Positions 17,638 through 25,518 of a stretch of 64,000 nucleotides of DNA are shown piece after piece (positions within the stretch are counted from its first letter, which is position 1; the number at the start of each line of letters is the position of its first letter). This DNA is from Salinarimonas ramus. GTDB lineage: Bacteria > Pseudomonadota > Alphaproteobacteria > Rhizobiales > Beijerinckiaceae. The stretch spans positions 1 through 64,000 of the forward strand of contig NZ_BMMF01000002.1 in NCBI RefSeq assembly GCF_014645695.1, read 5' to 3'. A model generated the notes under the pieces. It searched no databases and was not told the origin of the DNA. It saw only the letters and a program-made list of their open reading frames with translations. Made by a program: the position numbers and the translations under genes.

Positions 17638-18363
17638 ATGGCCGAGATCGTTACCGAAGAGCGTTATGTCCGCCAGATCCCGATAATGGGGGTCGAAGGT
17701 ATCCAGAAGCTCAAGCAGAGCCGCGTCTTCGTCGGACGCTGCGGCGGCGTGGGCGGCACGGTGATCAACTACCTGATCCGATCCGGCGTGGGGCACCTCG
17801 TCTGCGCCCACGGCGGCAAGATCGTTCCCGAATACCTCAACCGCATGCAGCTTGCCTACGAGTCCGACGTGGGGCGTCCCTGCGTCGACGCTTTCAAGGA
17901 CAAGACGGACGCCATCAACCCGGCGGCGAAGATCACCTACGTGCCGCAGAACATCACCGAGATCGAGAACCTGGACGAGATTCTCGGCGGGGTGGACATC
18001 GTGATCGACGCGCATCCTCTCTTCGAGGAGCGCTACGCGCTCAACGCAGCCGCCCTCAGGCTGGGCGTGCCGATGGTGAGCGGCGCCATGTACGGCGACG
18101 AGGGCTACGTCTTCACGATCATTCCGCGCAAGACCGCCTGCCTGCGCTGTCTCTATCCGGAGCGGCCCAAGTTCTGGAACGACATCAAGGTGTTCCCCGC
18201 GCTCGGCATGGGCCCGGGCATCGTCGGCTGCACGATGGCGCGCGAGGCGATCGAGCTGCTGCTGAAAGGAACGAGCCCGCTCAGCGGCAGGATGATGCAT
18301 TTCGACCTCACGGACATGGATTTCGCGGTGCTCGAGATGCCCAAGACGACCTGCAACCACTGA
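17638..18363 (+). CDS. second E1-like (ThiF-fold) protein lacking adenylation residues
   Basis: 241 residues, homologous throughout to the E1 domain encoded just upstream (10 nt gap, GAGGAG ribosome site), but without a rhodanese domain. By gapless comparison with that E1, the Arg finger region is kept ('RYVRQ', 9-13) and Arg69 of 'YLNRM' is kept. The first Gly of GxGGxG is Arg34, the ribose Asp pair is His58/Gly60, the catalytic Lys is Cys82 and the Mg Asp is Pro127. One zinc pair remains (C168/C171); the second may be replaced by the terminal 'CNH'. It therefore looks like an inactive E1 subunit, analogous to SAE1 or NAE1, that would pair with the active one. Role is inference. Confidence 0.82.
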   Translation: MAEIVTEERYVRQIPIMGVEGIQKLKQSRVFVGRCGGVGGTVINYLIRSGVGHLVCAHGGKIVPEYLNRMQLAYESDVGRPCVDAFKDKTDAINPAAKITYVPQNITEIENLDEILGGVDIVIDAHPLFEERYALNAAALRLGVPMVSGAMYGDEGYVFTIIPRKTACLRCLYPERPKFWNDIKVFPALGMGPGIVGCTMAREAIELLLKGTSPLSGRMMHFDLTDMDFAVLEMPKTTCNH

Positions 18364-18426
18364 CTACGCGACCAACTACGACCTCAGTCGACAGACCACC
18401 GCATCACAGAGGAAAGGACCGGCCAG

Positions 18427-18699
18427 ATGCTCAACGTCAAAGTCGCGACGCGCCTGCGCGAGATCTACGAAATTCCCCCGGGCGCCTACAAGGTCGAGGC
18501 CGACACGGTCGACTCGGTCATCGCCAAGCTCGATGCGGACTTTCCCGGCATCCGCGGCGACGTGCTGCTCCAGGAGGGCGGCGTGCGTCCCGACGTCGTG
18601 ATCTATCTCGACGGCGAGCCGCTCGCGGCGACCGAGACGGCCCGCTCCGTCGCCGGCGTGTCGACCATGCGGATCGTTCAGGCGATGGCGGGAGGCTGA
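18427..18699 (+). CDS. MoaD/ThiS-like ubiquitin-fold sulfur carrier ending in Gly-Gly
   Basis: 90 residues, a beta-grasp protein of the MoaD/ThiS type ending exactly in 'MAGG', so the C-terminal diglycine needs no protease to be exposed. Start at 18427 with AGGAAAGGA upstream. It follows the second E1 gene by 63 nt and precedes the permease by 2 nt. It is the evident partner of the MoeB-rhodanese enzyme: adenylation, then thiocarboxylate formation. Possible uses are the dithiolene of molybdopterin/tungstopterin, thiolation of a small metabolite or metallophore, or protein conjugation. No MoaE is present nearby, so a classical molybdopterin synthase cannot be claimed from the window. Confidence 0.83.
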   Translation: MLNVKVATRLREIYEIPPGAYKVEADTVDSVIAKLDADFPGIRGDVLLQEGGVRPDVVIYLDGEPLAATETARSVAGVSTMRIVQAMAGG

Positions 18700-18701
18700 T
18701 C

Positions 18702-19340
18702 TTGCTGCAGATCGCGCTCTTCACGATCTTCGTCAGCGCGGCGGCGGCGACCATCGCCGTCGCGCTGGCGATCCTGCTGTCGTTGACCATCATCCGGCAG
18801 CAATCGCGTCTGGCGCGTATAGTCCTCGTCACGGCGCAATCGTTGAACGCGATCCCGCCCACGGTCGTCGGGGTCTTCTTCTATTATCTCTGCGCGAATT
18901 CCGAGTGGATGGCGAACTTGCTGTTCACGCCCACGGGCATGATCGTCGGCCAGATCATCCTCGGCCTGCCCATCGCATATTTTCTGTTCGCGGCGCTCAT
19001 CTCCGAGAGCATCATGAAGCTCAGCGACCTCGGGATGCGCGACGTCAACGGCGCGGTGGCGTTCCACCGCCCGGTGCTGTTCCTCACGGTGATCTGGGAC
19101 ATCAAGGCGCGGGTGATCACCAATGCCTTCGTCATCTTCGGACGCCTCGTCGGCGAGGTCGGCGCCATCCTGATCATCGGCGGCGGCATTCGCGGCTCCA
19201 CCGAGACGCTGTCGACCAACATCGTCATGCAGACGCATATGGGGGACATCGAGACGGCTCTGCAGAGCGGCATGCTTCTGCTCGGCATCGTCGTCGTCAC
19301 GCGCCTCGTCATTCTCGCTTTCGAGGGGAAGACGGTGTGA
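18702..19340 (+). CDS. tupB: TupB-like ABC transporter permease
   Basis: 212 residues, about five hydrophobic helices, with the EAA-type coupling segment 'GRLVGEVGAILIIGGG' near residues 147-162 that contacts the ATPase. It starts at TTG with GGGAGG a few bases before, 2 nt after the sulfur-carrier stop. It is somewhat shorter than many TupB proteins (~230). It completes the transporter whose ATPase and binding protein are at 15012 and 15676; no other permease gene is nearby. The insertion of three sulfur-transfer genes inside the transport operon is the notable point. Confidence 0.82.
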   Translation: MLQIALFTIFVSAAAATIAVALAILLSLTIIRQQSRLARIVLVTAQSLNAIPPTVVGVFFYYLCANSEWMANLLFTPTGMIVGQIILGLPIAYFLFAALISESIMKLSDLGMRDVNGAVAFHRPVLFLTVIWDIKARVITNAFVIFGRLVGEVGAILIIGGGIRGSTETLSTNIVMQTHMGDIETALQSGMLLLGIVVVTRLVILAFEGKTV

Positions 19341-19347
19341 GCGCGTC

Positions 19348-19908
19348 ATGACCGAGCTGGCGCTTCTCTTCGCGAGCTGCTTCCTGGTCGCCATCGTGCC
19401 GGGGCCGCTGGCCTTGATCACCTTTCACGGCGGGACCGATGGCTGGCGCCCGTTCCTGACCGGTCTCTCCGGCCAGCTGCTCGGTCTCGCTCTGGTGGGA
19501 ACGACGATCATCGCCGCCGGCTCGGTGACGGACATCCTGGCGAACCCTTGGTTCGAGCGTGCCGCCGCGCTCTGCCTGATCGCCCTCGGGATCATCATCT
19601 GGCGCGGCAAGAAAAGCGGCAGGGCAGGCGCGCTGTCGTTCGCGAGCACGTTCGGCATGGCGGCGACGAATCCGAAGGCCATCCTCGGCTTCGGACCGGC
19701 TCTGGTTTTGTATCACGGCACCGCCGGCCCGGTCGGTGCCGCCTCCCTCATGCTGACGATCGGGGCGCTCTGGGCCGCGGTCTCCGCGGCGATGGTCATC
19801 TACTATATCCTGGGTCGCACCCTGCGAGACGCACGAGCCCTCGTCTGGGTGCGGCGCGGGGCCGCCCTGATCCTCGTCGCGGTGGGCTTGTTGCTGCTGC
19901 TTCGCTGA
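19348..19908 (+). CDS. LysE/RhtB-family exporter
   Basis: 186 residues with about five to six hydrophobic helices. 'IVPGPLALITFHGG' in the first helix region and 'ATNPKAILGFGPAL' in the middle are the conserved LysE-family elements. It starts 7 nt after tupB, so it belongs to the same transcript. The family exports amino acids and related small molecules. In this context it may export a product or by-product of the sulfur-transfer system, or simply be a passenger. Convergent with the endonuclease V gene. Confidence 0.83.
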   Translation: MTELALLFASCFLVAIVPGPLALITFHGGTDGWRPFLTGLSGQLLGLALVGTTIIAAGSVTDILANPWFERAAALCLIALGIIIWRGKKSGRAGALSFASTFGMAATNPKAILGFGPALVLYHGTAGPVGAASLMLTIGALWAAVSAAMVIYYILGRTLRDARALVWVRRGAALILVAVGLLLLLR

Positions 19909-19936
19909 GCGCCCGCCCGGATAATCTGCGCCTCGA

Positions 19937-20599
19937 TCAGCCGTCTTGCCCGGCCTTGTGCGCGAGGCGGATCGGCTCGGGCAAGCGGTATTTCTCCGTC
20001 GTGCGCATGACCAGCGCCACCGCGCCGTCGAGATCCGCCCGGTGGCCGGGGGAGATGAACATCGGGTTCATGCGCGTGCGCGTGCGCACCGCCATGCCGA
20101 TCGTCTCGCCGTCGTCGCTGAGCGGCGCCATGGCGCCCTTGTCCTCCGGCAGGAGGTCGAAGCGCCCGCACAGGCGGGTCTTGCCGCAGCCGATCGTGGG
20201 CTTCTCCAGGAAGAGCCCCATGTGGCAGGCGGTGCCGAAGCGTTGGGGATGGGCGATGCCCGCCCCGTCGAACAGGAACACGTCCGGCTCGCGCTCGAGC
20301 TTGGCGAGCGCGTCGACGAGGGCGGGGCCCTCGCGGAAGCTCGTCATCGCCGGGATGTTGGGCAGGCGCACCGCGGCGCGCCCGTGCACGGTCTCCACGG
20401 GCTGCAGGCCCGGGAAGGTGGCGACGACCACGACGGCGTGCGCCTCGTCGTCCTTGATGACGACGTCGGACCCCGCGATCAGCGTGATGGCGTCGAGGTC
20501 GAGCGGCGTCGCGACGTCGATCTCGCCCTTGAGCGCCTCCTGGAGGCGCATGGCGGCGTCGGCGTCGAGATCCCAATCGTGGCGGCGTTCGAGCTTCAT
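19937..20599 (-). CDS. nfi: endonuclease V (deoxyinosine-specific), variant active-site wedge
   Basis: 220 residues matching endonuclease V, which cuts the second bond 3' of deoxyinosine during repair of deaminated adenine. The metal/catalytic residues are kept: Asp in 'IAGSDV', Glu in 'TSFREGP', Asp in 'FDGAG' and His in 'GIAHPQRFG'. Two usually conserved positions differ: the PYIP base-recognition wedge reads 'PNIP' (Tyr to Asn), and DGHG reads 'DGAG' (His to Ala). The ATG at 20599 gives a normal-length protein; the frame stays open upstream through the ychF 3' region without conserved sequence. Activity on inosine is plausible but altered recognition cannot be excluded. Confidence 0.85.
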   Translation of the reverse strand: MKLERRHDWDLDADAAMRLQEALKGEIDVATPLDLDAITLIAGSDVVIKDDEAHAVVVVATFPGLQPVETVHGRAAVRLPNIPAMTSFREGPALVDALAKLEREPDVFLFDGAGIAHPQRFGTACHMGLFLEKPTIGCGKTRLCGRFDLLPEDKGAMAPLSDDGETIGMAVRTRTRMNPMFISPGHRADLDGAVALVMRTTEKYRLPEPIRLAHKAGQDG

Positions 20600-20663
20600 G
20601 GACGCGCAAACGCCGCGAGGCTTCGCAAAGTTGCGGATGCCCCTCCCGCCGCGACCCGATGCG

Positions 20664-21761
20664 TCAGGGCGCGAAGCGGAAATGCATGACGTCGCCGTCG
20701 TGCACCACGTATTCCTTGCCCTCGAGCCGCATCTTGCCGGCCTCGCGCGCGCCCGCCTCGCCCTTGAGCGCGACGTAGTCGCCATAGGCGATGGTCTCGG
20801 CGCGGATGAAGCCCTTCTCGAAATCGGTATGGATGACGCCGGCCGCCTGCGGCGCGCGGGTGCCGTCGACGATGGTCCAGGCACGCGCCTCCTTGGGCCC
20901 CACCGTGAAGTAGGTGAGGAGCCCCAGCAGCTGGTAGCCCGCGCGGATGACGCGGTTTAGCCCGGGCTCGGCGAGGCCGACCGCCTCGAGATACTCCGCC
21001 TGCTCGGCTTCGGGGAGGATGGCGATCTCGCTCTCGATCTTGGCGGAGACGACCACCGCCTTGGCGCCCTCCTCCTCGGCGCGGGCGAAGACGCGCTCGG
21101 AGAAGCCGTTCCCCGCGTCGGCCGAGGCTTCCTCGACGTTGCAGACGTAGAGGACGGGCTTGGCCGTCAGGAGCTGGAGCATGTCGAACGAGCGCCGCTC
21201 CTCGGCCTTCACCTCGACGAGGCGCGCGGGCTTTCCGTCGCGCAGGAGCACGAGGGCGCGGTTGACGAGGTCGATCTGCTCCTTGGCCTCCTTGTCGCCG
21301 CCCTTGGCGCGCTTCTCCAGGCCGGTGACGCGACGCTCCAGGCTGTCGAGATCGGCCAGCATCAGCTCGGTCTCGATGGTCTCGATGTCGGCGACGGGGT
21401 CGATCTTGCCCTCGACGTGGGTGATGTCCTCGTCCTCGAAGCAGCGCACCACGTGGGCGATGGCGTCGACCTCGCGAATGTTGGCCAGGAACTGGTTGCC
21501 GAGCCCCTCCCCGCGCGAGGCGCCGCGCACGAGCCCGGCGATGTCGACGAAGGTGAGGCGCGTCGGGATCACCTGCGCGGACTTGGCGATCTCGGCCAGG
21601 GCGGAGAGCCGCTCGTCCGGCACCGCGACGTCGCCGACGTTCGGCTCGATCGTGCAGAACGGATAGTTCGCCGCCTGCGCCGCGGCCGTCTGCGTCAGCG
21701 CGTTGAAGAGCGTGGACTTGCCGACGTTCGGCAGCCCGACGATGCCCATGCGAAAGCCCAT
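20664..21761 (-). CDS. ychF: redox-regulated ATPase YchF (Obg-like)
   Basis: 365 residues, the normal length of YchF/OLA1, a universally conserved P-loop NTPase that prefers ATP and binds ribosomes. Seen: the G1 loop 'GLPNVGKST' (9-17), 'YPFCTIEPNVG', the G3-like 'DIAGLVRGAS', and the C-terminal TGS domain ('IRAGYQLLGLLTYFTVG'). Cytoplasmic; implicated in translation and oxidative-stress response. It is followed 64 nt later by endonuclease V on the same strand and preceded by the broken vapC; pth and rplY lie further upstream, a common alphaproteobacterial order. Confidence 0.95.
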   Translation of the reverse strand: MGFRMGIVGLPNVGKSTLFNALTQTAAAQAANYPFCTIEPNVGDVAVPDERLSALAEIAKSAQVIPTRLTFVDIAGLVRGASRGEGLGNQFLANIREVDAIAHVVRCFEDEDITHVEGKIDPVADIETIETELMLADLDSLERRVTGLEKRAKGGDKEAKEQIDLVNRALVLLRDGKPARLVEVKAEERRSFDMLQLLTAKPVLYVCNVEEASADAGNGFSERVFARAEEEGAKAVVVSAKIESEIAILPEAEQAEYLEAVGLAEPGLNRVIRAGYQLLGLLTYFTVGPKEARAWTIVDGTRAPQAAGVIHTDFEKGFIRAETIAYGDYVALKGEAGAREAGKMRLEGKEYVVHDGDVMHFRFAP

Positions 21762-21783
21762 GGCGGTGTTCCTGTCTCGTCGT

Positions 21784-22227
21784 TCAGATGTCCCGCAGGA
21801 CGGTGTCGATGTCGGCGGCGAACGGGTCGACGATCAGCATTCCGTCGATCGATCGTCCGTCTTGAAGGTCTTCTGTCAGAACCATCTCGCAGCCGAAGTC
21901 CAGCGCAGAGGCGAGCATGACCGAGTCCCACCAAGAAAACCTGTGAAGCAAGAGCAGATCCATCGCGGCTCGCGTCGTGTCTGCATCCATGCGCGCGCGG
22001 CAGAACTCGGAATAGTCACGAGCCTTGTCGAGGACGTCGAGAAGCGGGAGGAACGTTTAGCGGCGTGTCAGCACCGAGACGAACTCGTTGATGATCTGCG
22101 GGCTGACTACGAGAGCTTCACGCGCTGCGAGCCGCTCAATCCATGCGGTCGCGATCACCGCCTTCGAGGGATCGTCCGCCTGCAGCGGGTAGATCAGGAC
22201 GTTCGTGTCGACGAAGACGCTCTTCAT
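21784..22227 (-). pseudogene. vapC-like PIN-domain toxin interrupted by an in-frame stop
   Basis: The frame reads as a 147-codon PIN-domain ribonuclease, but codon 57 is TAA (22057-22059). Both halves are in the same frame and well conserved: before the stop, 'VFVDTNVLIY' (first acidic residue) and 'IINEFVSVLT'; after it, 'FSWWDSVMLASAL' and 'VLTEDLQDG' with the remaining acidic residues. One substitution therefore separates it from an intact VapC toxin. Reinitiation could occur at the ATG at 21990, but the 68-residue product would lack half of the active site. Overlaps the antitoxin gene. Either a recently inactivated toxin or a sequencing error. Confidence 0.8.
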
Positions 22228-22441
22228 AAATCTCGTCCCGCTTCGGCAGCGGCCCTCCGCCCAGCTTCCATTTCGGCCCCTTCAGGACGTCGGCGACGAC
22301 GTCCGCTTGGCTGCGCTTGCGACCGAGCTTCATTTCCACCGTCTCCGACACGAACCGCGACAGGCTCTTACCCTGCTTCGCCGCCTCCACGCGGGCGCGG
22401 GCGAGGACGTCCTCGTCGAGGGTGATCGTGACGTTCTTCAT
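22136..22441 (-). CDS. VapB-like antitoxin
   Basis: 101 residues. The N-terminal ~45 residues, 'MKNVTITLDEDVLARARVEA' followed by 'SLSRFVSETVEMKLGRK', are a ribbon-helix-helix DNA-binding domain typical of antitoxins that repress their own operon. The C-terminal part would bind the PIN toxin. The gene overlaps the toxin start (22227) by 92 nt, much longer than usual; antitoxins of this type often end soon after the 'RDEIYEER' segment, so the tail may be an extension created by loss of a stop. With the toxin gene broken, the protein may be a solitary repressor. Confidence 0.75.
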   Translation of the reverse strand: MKNVTITLDEDVLARARVEAAKQGKSLSRFVSETVEMKLGRKRSQADVVADVLKGPKWKLGGGPLPKRDEIYEERLRRHERPDLPAAGGRSLEGGDRDRMD

Positions 22442-22544
22442 GGCCGGCTCCGCTCACGAGGCACGAGGTTCGTGTTCCAGTGATGTCGTGCAATCGCAGT
22501 CGGGTGTCAATGCGGGCGCGAGCCGAGCTCCACGCTGGCGAGGC

Positions 22545-23150
22545 TCACTTCTCCCCCGGCCGCTTCACCTCGCCCCAGCCGCGGCCCTCCATGGCGAGGT
22601 GAACCTTGTTCTGGAAGGAGGCGTCGTCGCCCTTCGCCAGGAGCTCGGCGTGGTCCGCGACCGCGCGGCACAGGTCCTCCACCCAGGGCGCCTCGGCCTT
22701 GGCGAAGTCGTTGAGCACGTAGCCGTGGACGAGCGCCTTTTCGCCGGGATGGCCGATGCCCAGGCGCACGCGGCGGTACTCGTTGCCGCATTGGGCGGTG
22801 ATGGAGCGCAGGCCGTTGTGGCCGGCATTGCCGCCGCCCTTCTTCATGCGCAGCTTCGCCGGCGGCAGGTCGAGCTCGTCGTGGAGGACGGCGAGATCGT
22901 CGAGCGGGATCTTGTAGAAGCGCATCGCCTCCGAGACCGCACGCCCGCTCTCGTTCATGTAGGTGAGCGGCTTGAGCAGGAGCACGCGCTCGCGCCCGAT
23001 CACCACCTCCGACGCCTCGCCCTGGAAGCGCCGGCGCCAGGGCGCCGCGTTGTGCACGCGGGCGATCTCGTCGACCGCCATGAAGCCGATATTGTGCCGG
23101 TTGCCCGCATAGCGCGCGCCCGGATTGCCCAGCCCGACCACGAGGCGCAC
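22545..23150 (-). CDS. pth: peptidyl-tRNA hydrolase
   Basis: 201 residues from a GTG at 23150, which is preceded by GGGGAGGG and gives the usual N terminus '(M)[13 protein letters not shown]'. An ATG at 23186 would add twelve residues but has no ribosome site. Pth cleaves peptidyl-tRNA released by drop-off to recycle tRNA. Conserved residues seen: Asn in 'GLGNPG', the catalytic His in 'NRHNIGF', Asp in 'VLHDELD' and Asn in '[12 protein letters not shown]'. Lies 84 nt downstream of rplY in the same direction, the usual rplY-pth-ychF order of alphaproteobacteria, here interrupted by vapBC. Confidence 0.95.
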   Translation of the reverse strand: MRLVVGLGNPGARYAGNRHNIGFMAVDEIARVHNAAPWRRRFQGEASEVVIGRERVLLLKPLTYMNESGRAVSEAMRFYKIPLDDLAVLHDELDLPPAKLRMKKGGGNAGHNGLRSITAQCGNEYRRVRLGIGHPGEKALVHGYVLNDFAKAEAPWVEDLCRAVADHAELLAKGDDASFQNKVHLAMEGRGWGEVKRPGEK

Positions 23151-23233
23151 GGGACCCTCCCCGGAAAAGACGACGCGCTCCGGCATCTCGGCCGGAGCGC
23201 GCGAACCTATCAGACGTGACAGGAGGGCGCGGA

Positions 23234-23872
23234 TCAGCCCTCCTCCTCCTCGCCGCCGGCGCTCTCGGCCTTCTCGGCCGCTTCCTGCTGCAGCGCCTCG
23301 CGCACGCCCGCGGGCACGGCGATGGTGGCGATGGTGAAGTCGCGGTCCGTGATCACCGGGGTGACGCCCTTCGGCAGGGTCACCGCCGAGATGTGCAGGC
23401 TGTCGCCGATGTCGAGGGTCGCGATGTCGACCTCGATGGCATCGGGGATCTTGTCGGCCGGGACGTTGAGCTCCACCGTGTGGCGCACGACGTTGAGCGT
23501 GCCGCCGCGCTTGATGCCGACGGCCTTCTCCTGGTTGACGAAGTGGACGGGCACCTCGACGGCCACCGTCTGGCCCTTCGCGACGCGGAAGAAGTCCACG
23601 TGCAGCGGCATGTCCTTGACGGGGTCGAGCTGGTAGTCGCGCGGGATCGCGTGCTCGGTCTCACCGTCGACCGTGATGTCGAACATCGTGGTCATGAAGC
23701 CGCCGGCGTAGATCAGCTTCCGCGTCTCGTTGAAGTCGATCTCGATGGCGCGGGGCGGCTTGCCGGCGCCGTAGACGACGGCGGGGATACGGCCTTGACG
23801 GCGAGCTTCGCGGGCGGCCCCCTTGCCGACCCGATCGCGCGCCACGGCCGTGAGAGTCTTGGTCTCGGACAT
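23234..23872 (-). CDS. rplY: 50S ribosomal protein L25 (general stress protein Ctc)
   Basis: 212 residues of the longer, two-domain L25/CTC type. The N-terminal beta-barrel 5S rRNA-binding part (to ~95) starts '[20 protein letters not shown]', the C-terminal TL5-like domain follows, and a Glu-rich tail ends the protein. The ATG at 23872 has AGGAAC upstream; the frame stays open further without conserved sequence. A good promoter (TTGCCC-N17-TATAAG) lies about 100 nt upstream. Binds 5S rRNA in the central protuberance. Confidence 0.94.
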   Translation of the reverse strand: MSETKTLTAVARDRVGKGAAREARRQGRIPAVVYGAGKPPRAIEIDFNETRKLIYAGGFMTTMFDITVDGETEHAIPRDYQLDPVKDMPLHVDFFRVAKGQTVAVEVPVHFVNQEKAVGIKRGGTLNVVRHTVELNVPADKIPDAIEVDIATLDIGDSLHISAVTLPKGVTPVITDRDFTIATIAVPAGVREALQQEAAEKAESAGGEEEEG

Positions 23873-23970
23873 GGTCGTGTTCCTATCGTGCTCTGGAAAC
23901 GCCGAAGGCCGCCATCGCGGCGGCCCGGCGCGCGCCCGTGCCTCCAAGGGTGTCTAGCGGGCGCGAGCGG

Positions 23971-23999
23971 CTTATAGGCGGCTTCGGCGGGAAGGGCAA
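23971..23999 (-). promoter_or_regulatory. sigma70-type promoter for rplY-pth
   Basis: On the minus strand: TTGCCC (23994-23999), 17-nt spacer, TATAAG (23971-23976). It lies about 100 nt before the rplY ATG in the divergent gap to the MFS gene. The -10 element is near consensus and stands out in GC-rich surroundings. Confidence 0.5.
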
Positions 24000-24151
24000 G
24001 ACGCGCGGGCGCGAGGCGGCGCAGGCGCGGGGTTGACGCGCCGCACCCATGCTGCATGTTGTGCGTCCTCACCTTTCGCCACCTGTGCGCTTCGCCGCCA
24101 GCGGCACGCGTCGTGATCGGCCGAAGGCATGAATCGATTCAAGGAGCGATT

Positions 24152-25411
24152 GTGCAGCTTATGACCGCATCCTCCCCGTCATCCGCCCCCAGCCCCATCC
24201 CCCTGGCCGCGGCCGTCGCGCTGTCCTTCTTCGTCTGGGGCGTGCTCGGCGTGCTCGTCGGGTCGATCCTGCCGGAGGTCACCGCGGATCTGGCGCTCTC
24301 GTCCTTCGAGGCGGGGCTGATCTTCGTCGTCTGGTCCTTCGGCTTCGCCACGGGCTCCGCGGCGGCGGAGCGGCTCCTGCGGCTCGCGGCCGCGCATCGG
24401 CTGCTCCTCGTCCTGTCGACGGCGACGGGGATCGCGGCGCTGGCGCAGACGCAGGCGCCGACGTTCCTCGTCTTCGGTGCGCTCTACACGGCGCTGGGGC
24501 TGTTCGGGGGGGCGGTGTTCACCGCCTCCCACACACTGTTCGGCACGCTCTTCCCGGCGCGGCGGACGTCCGCGCTCGGCGTGCTGGACCTCGTCTTCAG
24601 CGGCGGCAACATCGTGGCGCCGCTCCTCGTCGTCGGGCTCGTGGCGAGCGAGGCGTCCTGGCGCGTCTCCTTCGGGCTCATCGGCGCGGCCTTCCTCGTC
24701 TGCGCGCTCGCTTTCGCCTTCGGCGGGCGCGCGGCCGCGGCCGAGAGCGCTGCGTCCGACGCCGACGCGCAGGACACGCCCGGCGCCGAGGCGACGAAAG
24801 CGGCGGCGGCGAAGCCGGCGGACAAGGCCCTCCTCGCGGCGCTCGCGGCCGGCGCCTTCGGGCTCGGCGCGACGGAATGGGCGCAGCACGTCTGGTTCGT
24901 CACCTTCGCGCTAGAGGCCGGCGCGGACGACGCCTTCGCCCGCATCGCGCTCTCCACCTTCACGGCGGGCATGGTGGCGGCGCGCATCGCCGCGATCGCG
25001 CTGGGCGATCGGATGCGCAGCGCGATCGTGGTGCGCGGGCTCCTCGCGCTCGCGCTCGCGGGTCACGCCGCCATGCTGACGGCGCCCGGCGGCGTGCCGC
25101 TCCTCGTCGCGAACCTCGCGCTCGGGCTCGGCGTCGGCGCCATGCTCCCCGTCTTCCTCGGGCTCGCCATGGACACGGACCCCGCCCGCGCCGCCGCTTC
25201 CTCCGCGGTGATGATCGTGAGCCTCACCATCGGCGGCCAGCTCGCCTCGTTCACGGTGGGCACGCTCGCGGAGTTCTTCGGCGTCCTCGTCGCCTTCCCC
25301 GTCGCCTTCGGCGCCGTGGCGATCATGGCCGCCGGGTTCGAGGCCTTCCGCATCCTCGCGGCGCGCAGAAGCGCTGATGCGAGCCGCACGACGGTGACCG
25401 CGCGCGGATAG
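24152..25411 (+). CDS. MFS transporter
   Basis: About 419 residues with twelve hydrophobic helices in two halves separated by a hydrophilic Ala/Asp-rich loop (near residues 195-235). The GTG at 24152 is chosen because AAGGAG (24141-24146) lies 5 nt before it; an ATG at 24161 is the other candidate. No substrate motif is recognised. A weak -35 (TTGACG, 24033-24038) precedes it in the 279-nt gap shared with rplY. Next gene downstream starts 107 nt later. Function as an exporter or importer is open. Confidence 0.8.
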   Translation: MQLMTASSPSSAPSPIPLAAAVALSFFVWGVLGVLVGSILPEVTADLALSSFEAGLIFVVWSFGFATGSAAAERLLRLAAAHRLLLVLSTATGIAALAQTQAPTFLVFGALYTALGLFGGAVFTASHTLFGTLFPARRTSALGVLDLVFSGGNIVAPLLVVGLVASEASWRVSFGLIGAAFLVCALAFAFGGRAAAAESAASDADAQDTPGAEATKAAAAKPADKALLAALAAGAFGLGATEWAQHVWFVTFALEAGADDAFARIALSTFTAGMVAARIAAIALGDRMRSAIVVRGLLALALAGHAAMLTAPGGVPLLVANLALGLGVGAMLPVFLGLAMDTDPARAAASSAVMIVSLTIGGQLASFTVGTLAEFFGVLVAFPVAFGAVAIMAAGFEAFRILAARRSADASRTTVTARG

Positions 25412-25518
25412 ATCGTTCCAAAAAATCGAACGAAACGAGCAGAACAATGAATTTTCCAGATCGCGGATAGGCGGCTATTCCCGAGGCGACGCGCAACTCA
25501 TCCGCGAGCCTCGAGCCC
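25412..25518. other. AT-richer gap upstream of sbtA
   Basis: This 107-nt gap is clearly AT-richer than its surroundings and holds the inverted repeat CGTTC-N9-GAACG (about 25413-25431). A C-responsive regulator site upstream of sbtAB would be expected here, but no regulator gene is adjacent and no promoter could be fixed. Confidence 0.3.

Noticed and set aside
18427-18699. Classical MoaD of molybdopterin synthase
   Set aside because: No moaE, moaA, moaB or moaC nearby and the E1 partner carries a rhodanese. A generic sulfur-carrier call is safer.
21784-21990. Short 68-residue PIN-like protein as an independent gene
   Set aside because: It is the in-frame continuation of the interrupted vapC and lacks the first catalytic Asp and Glu.
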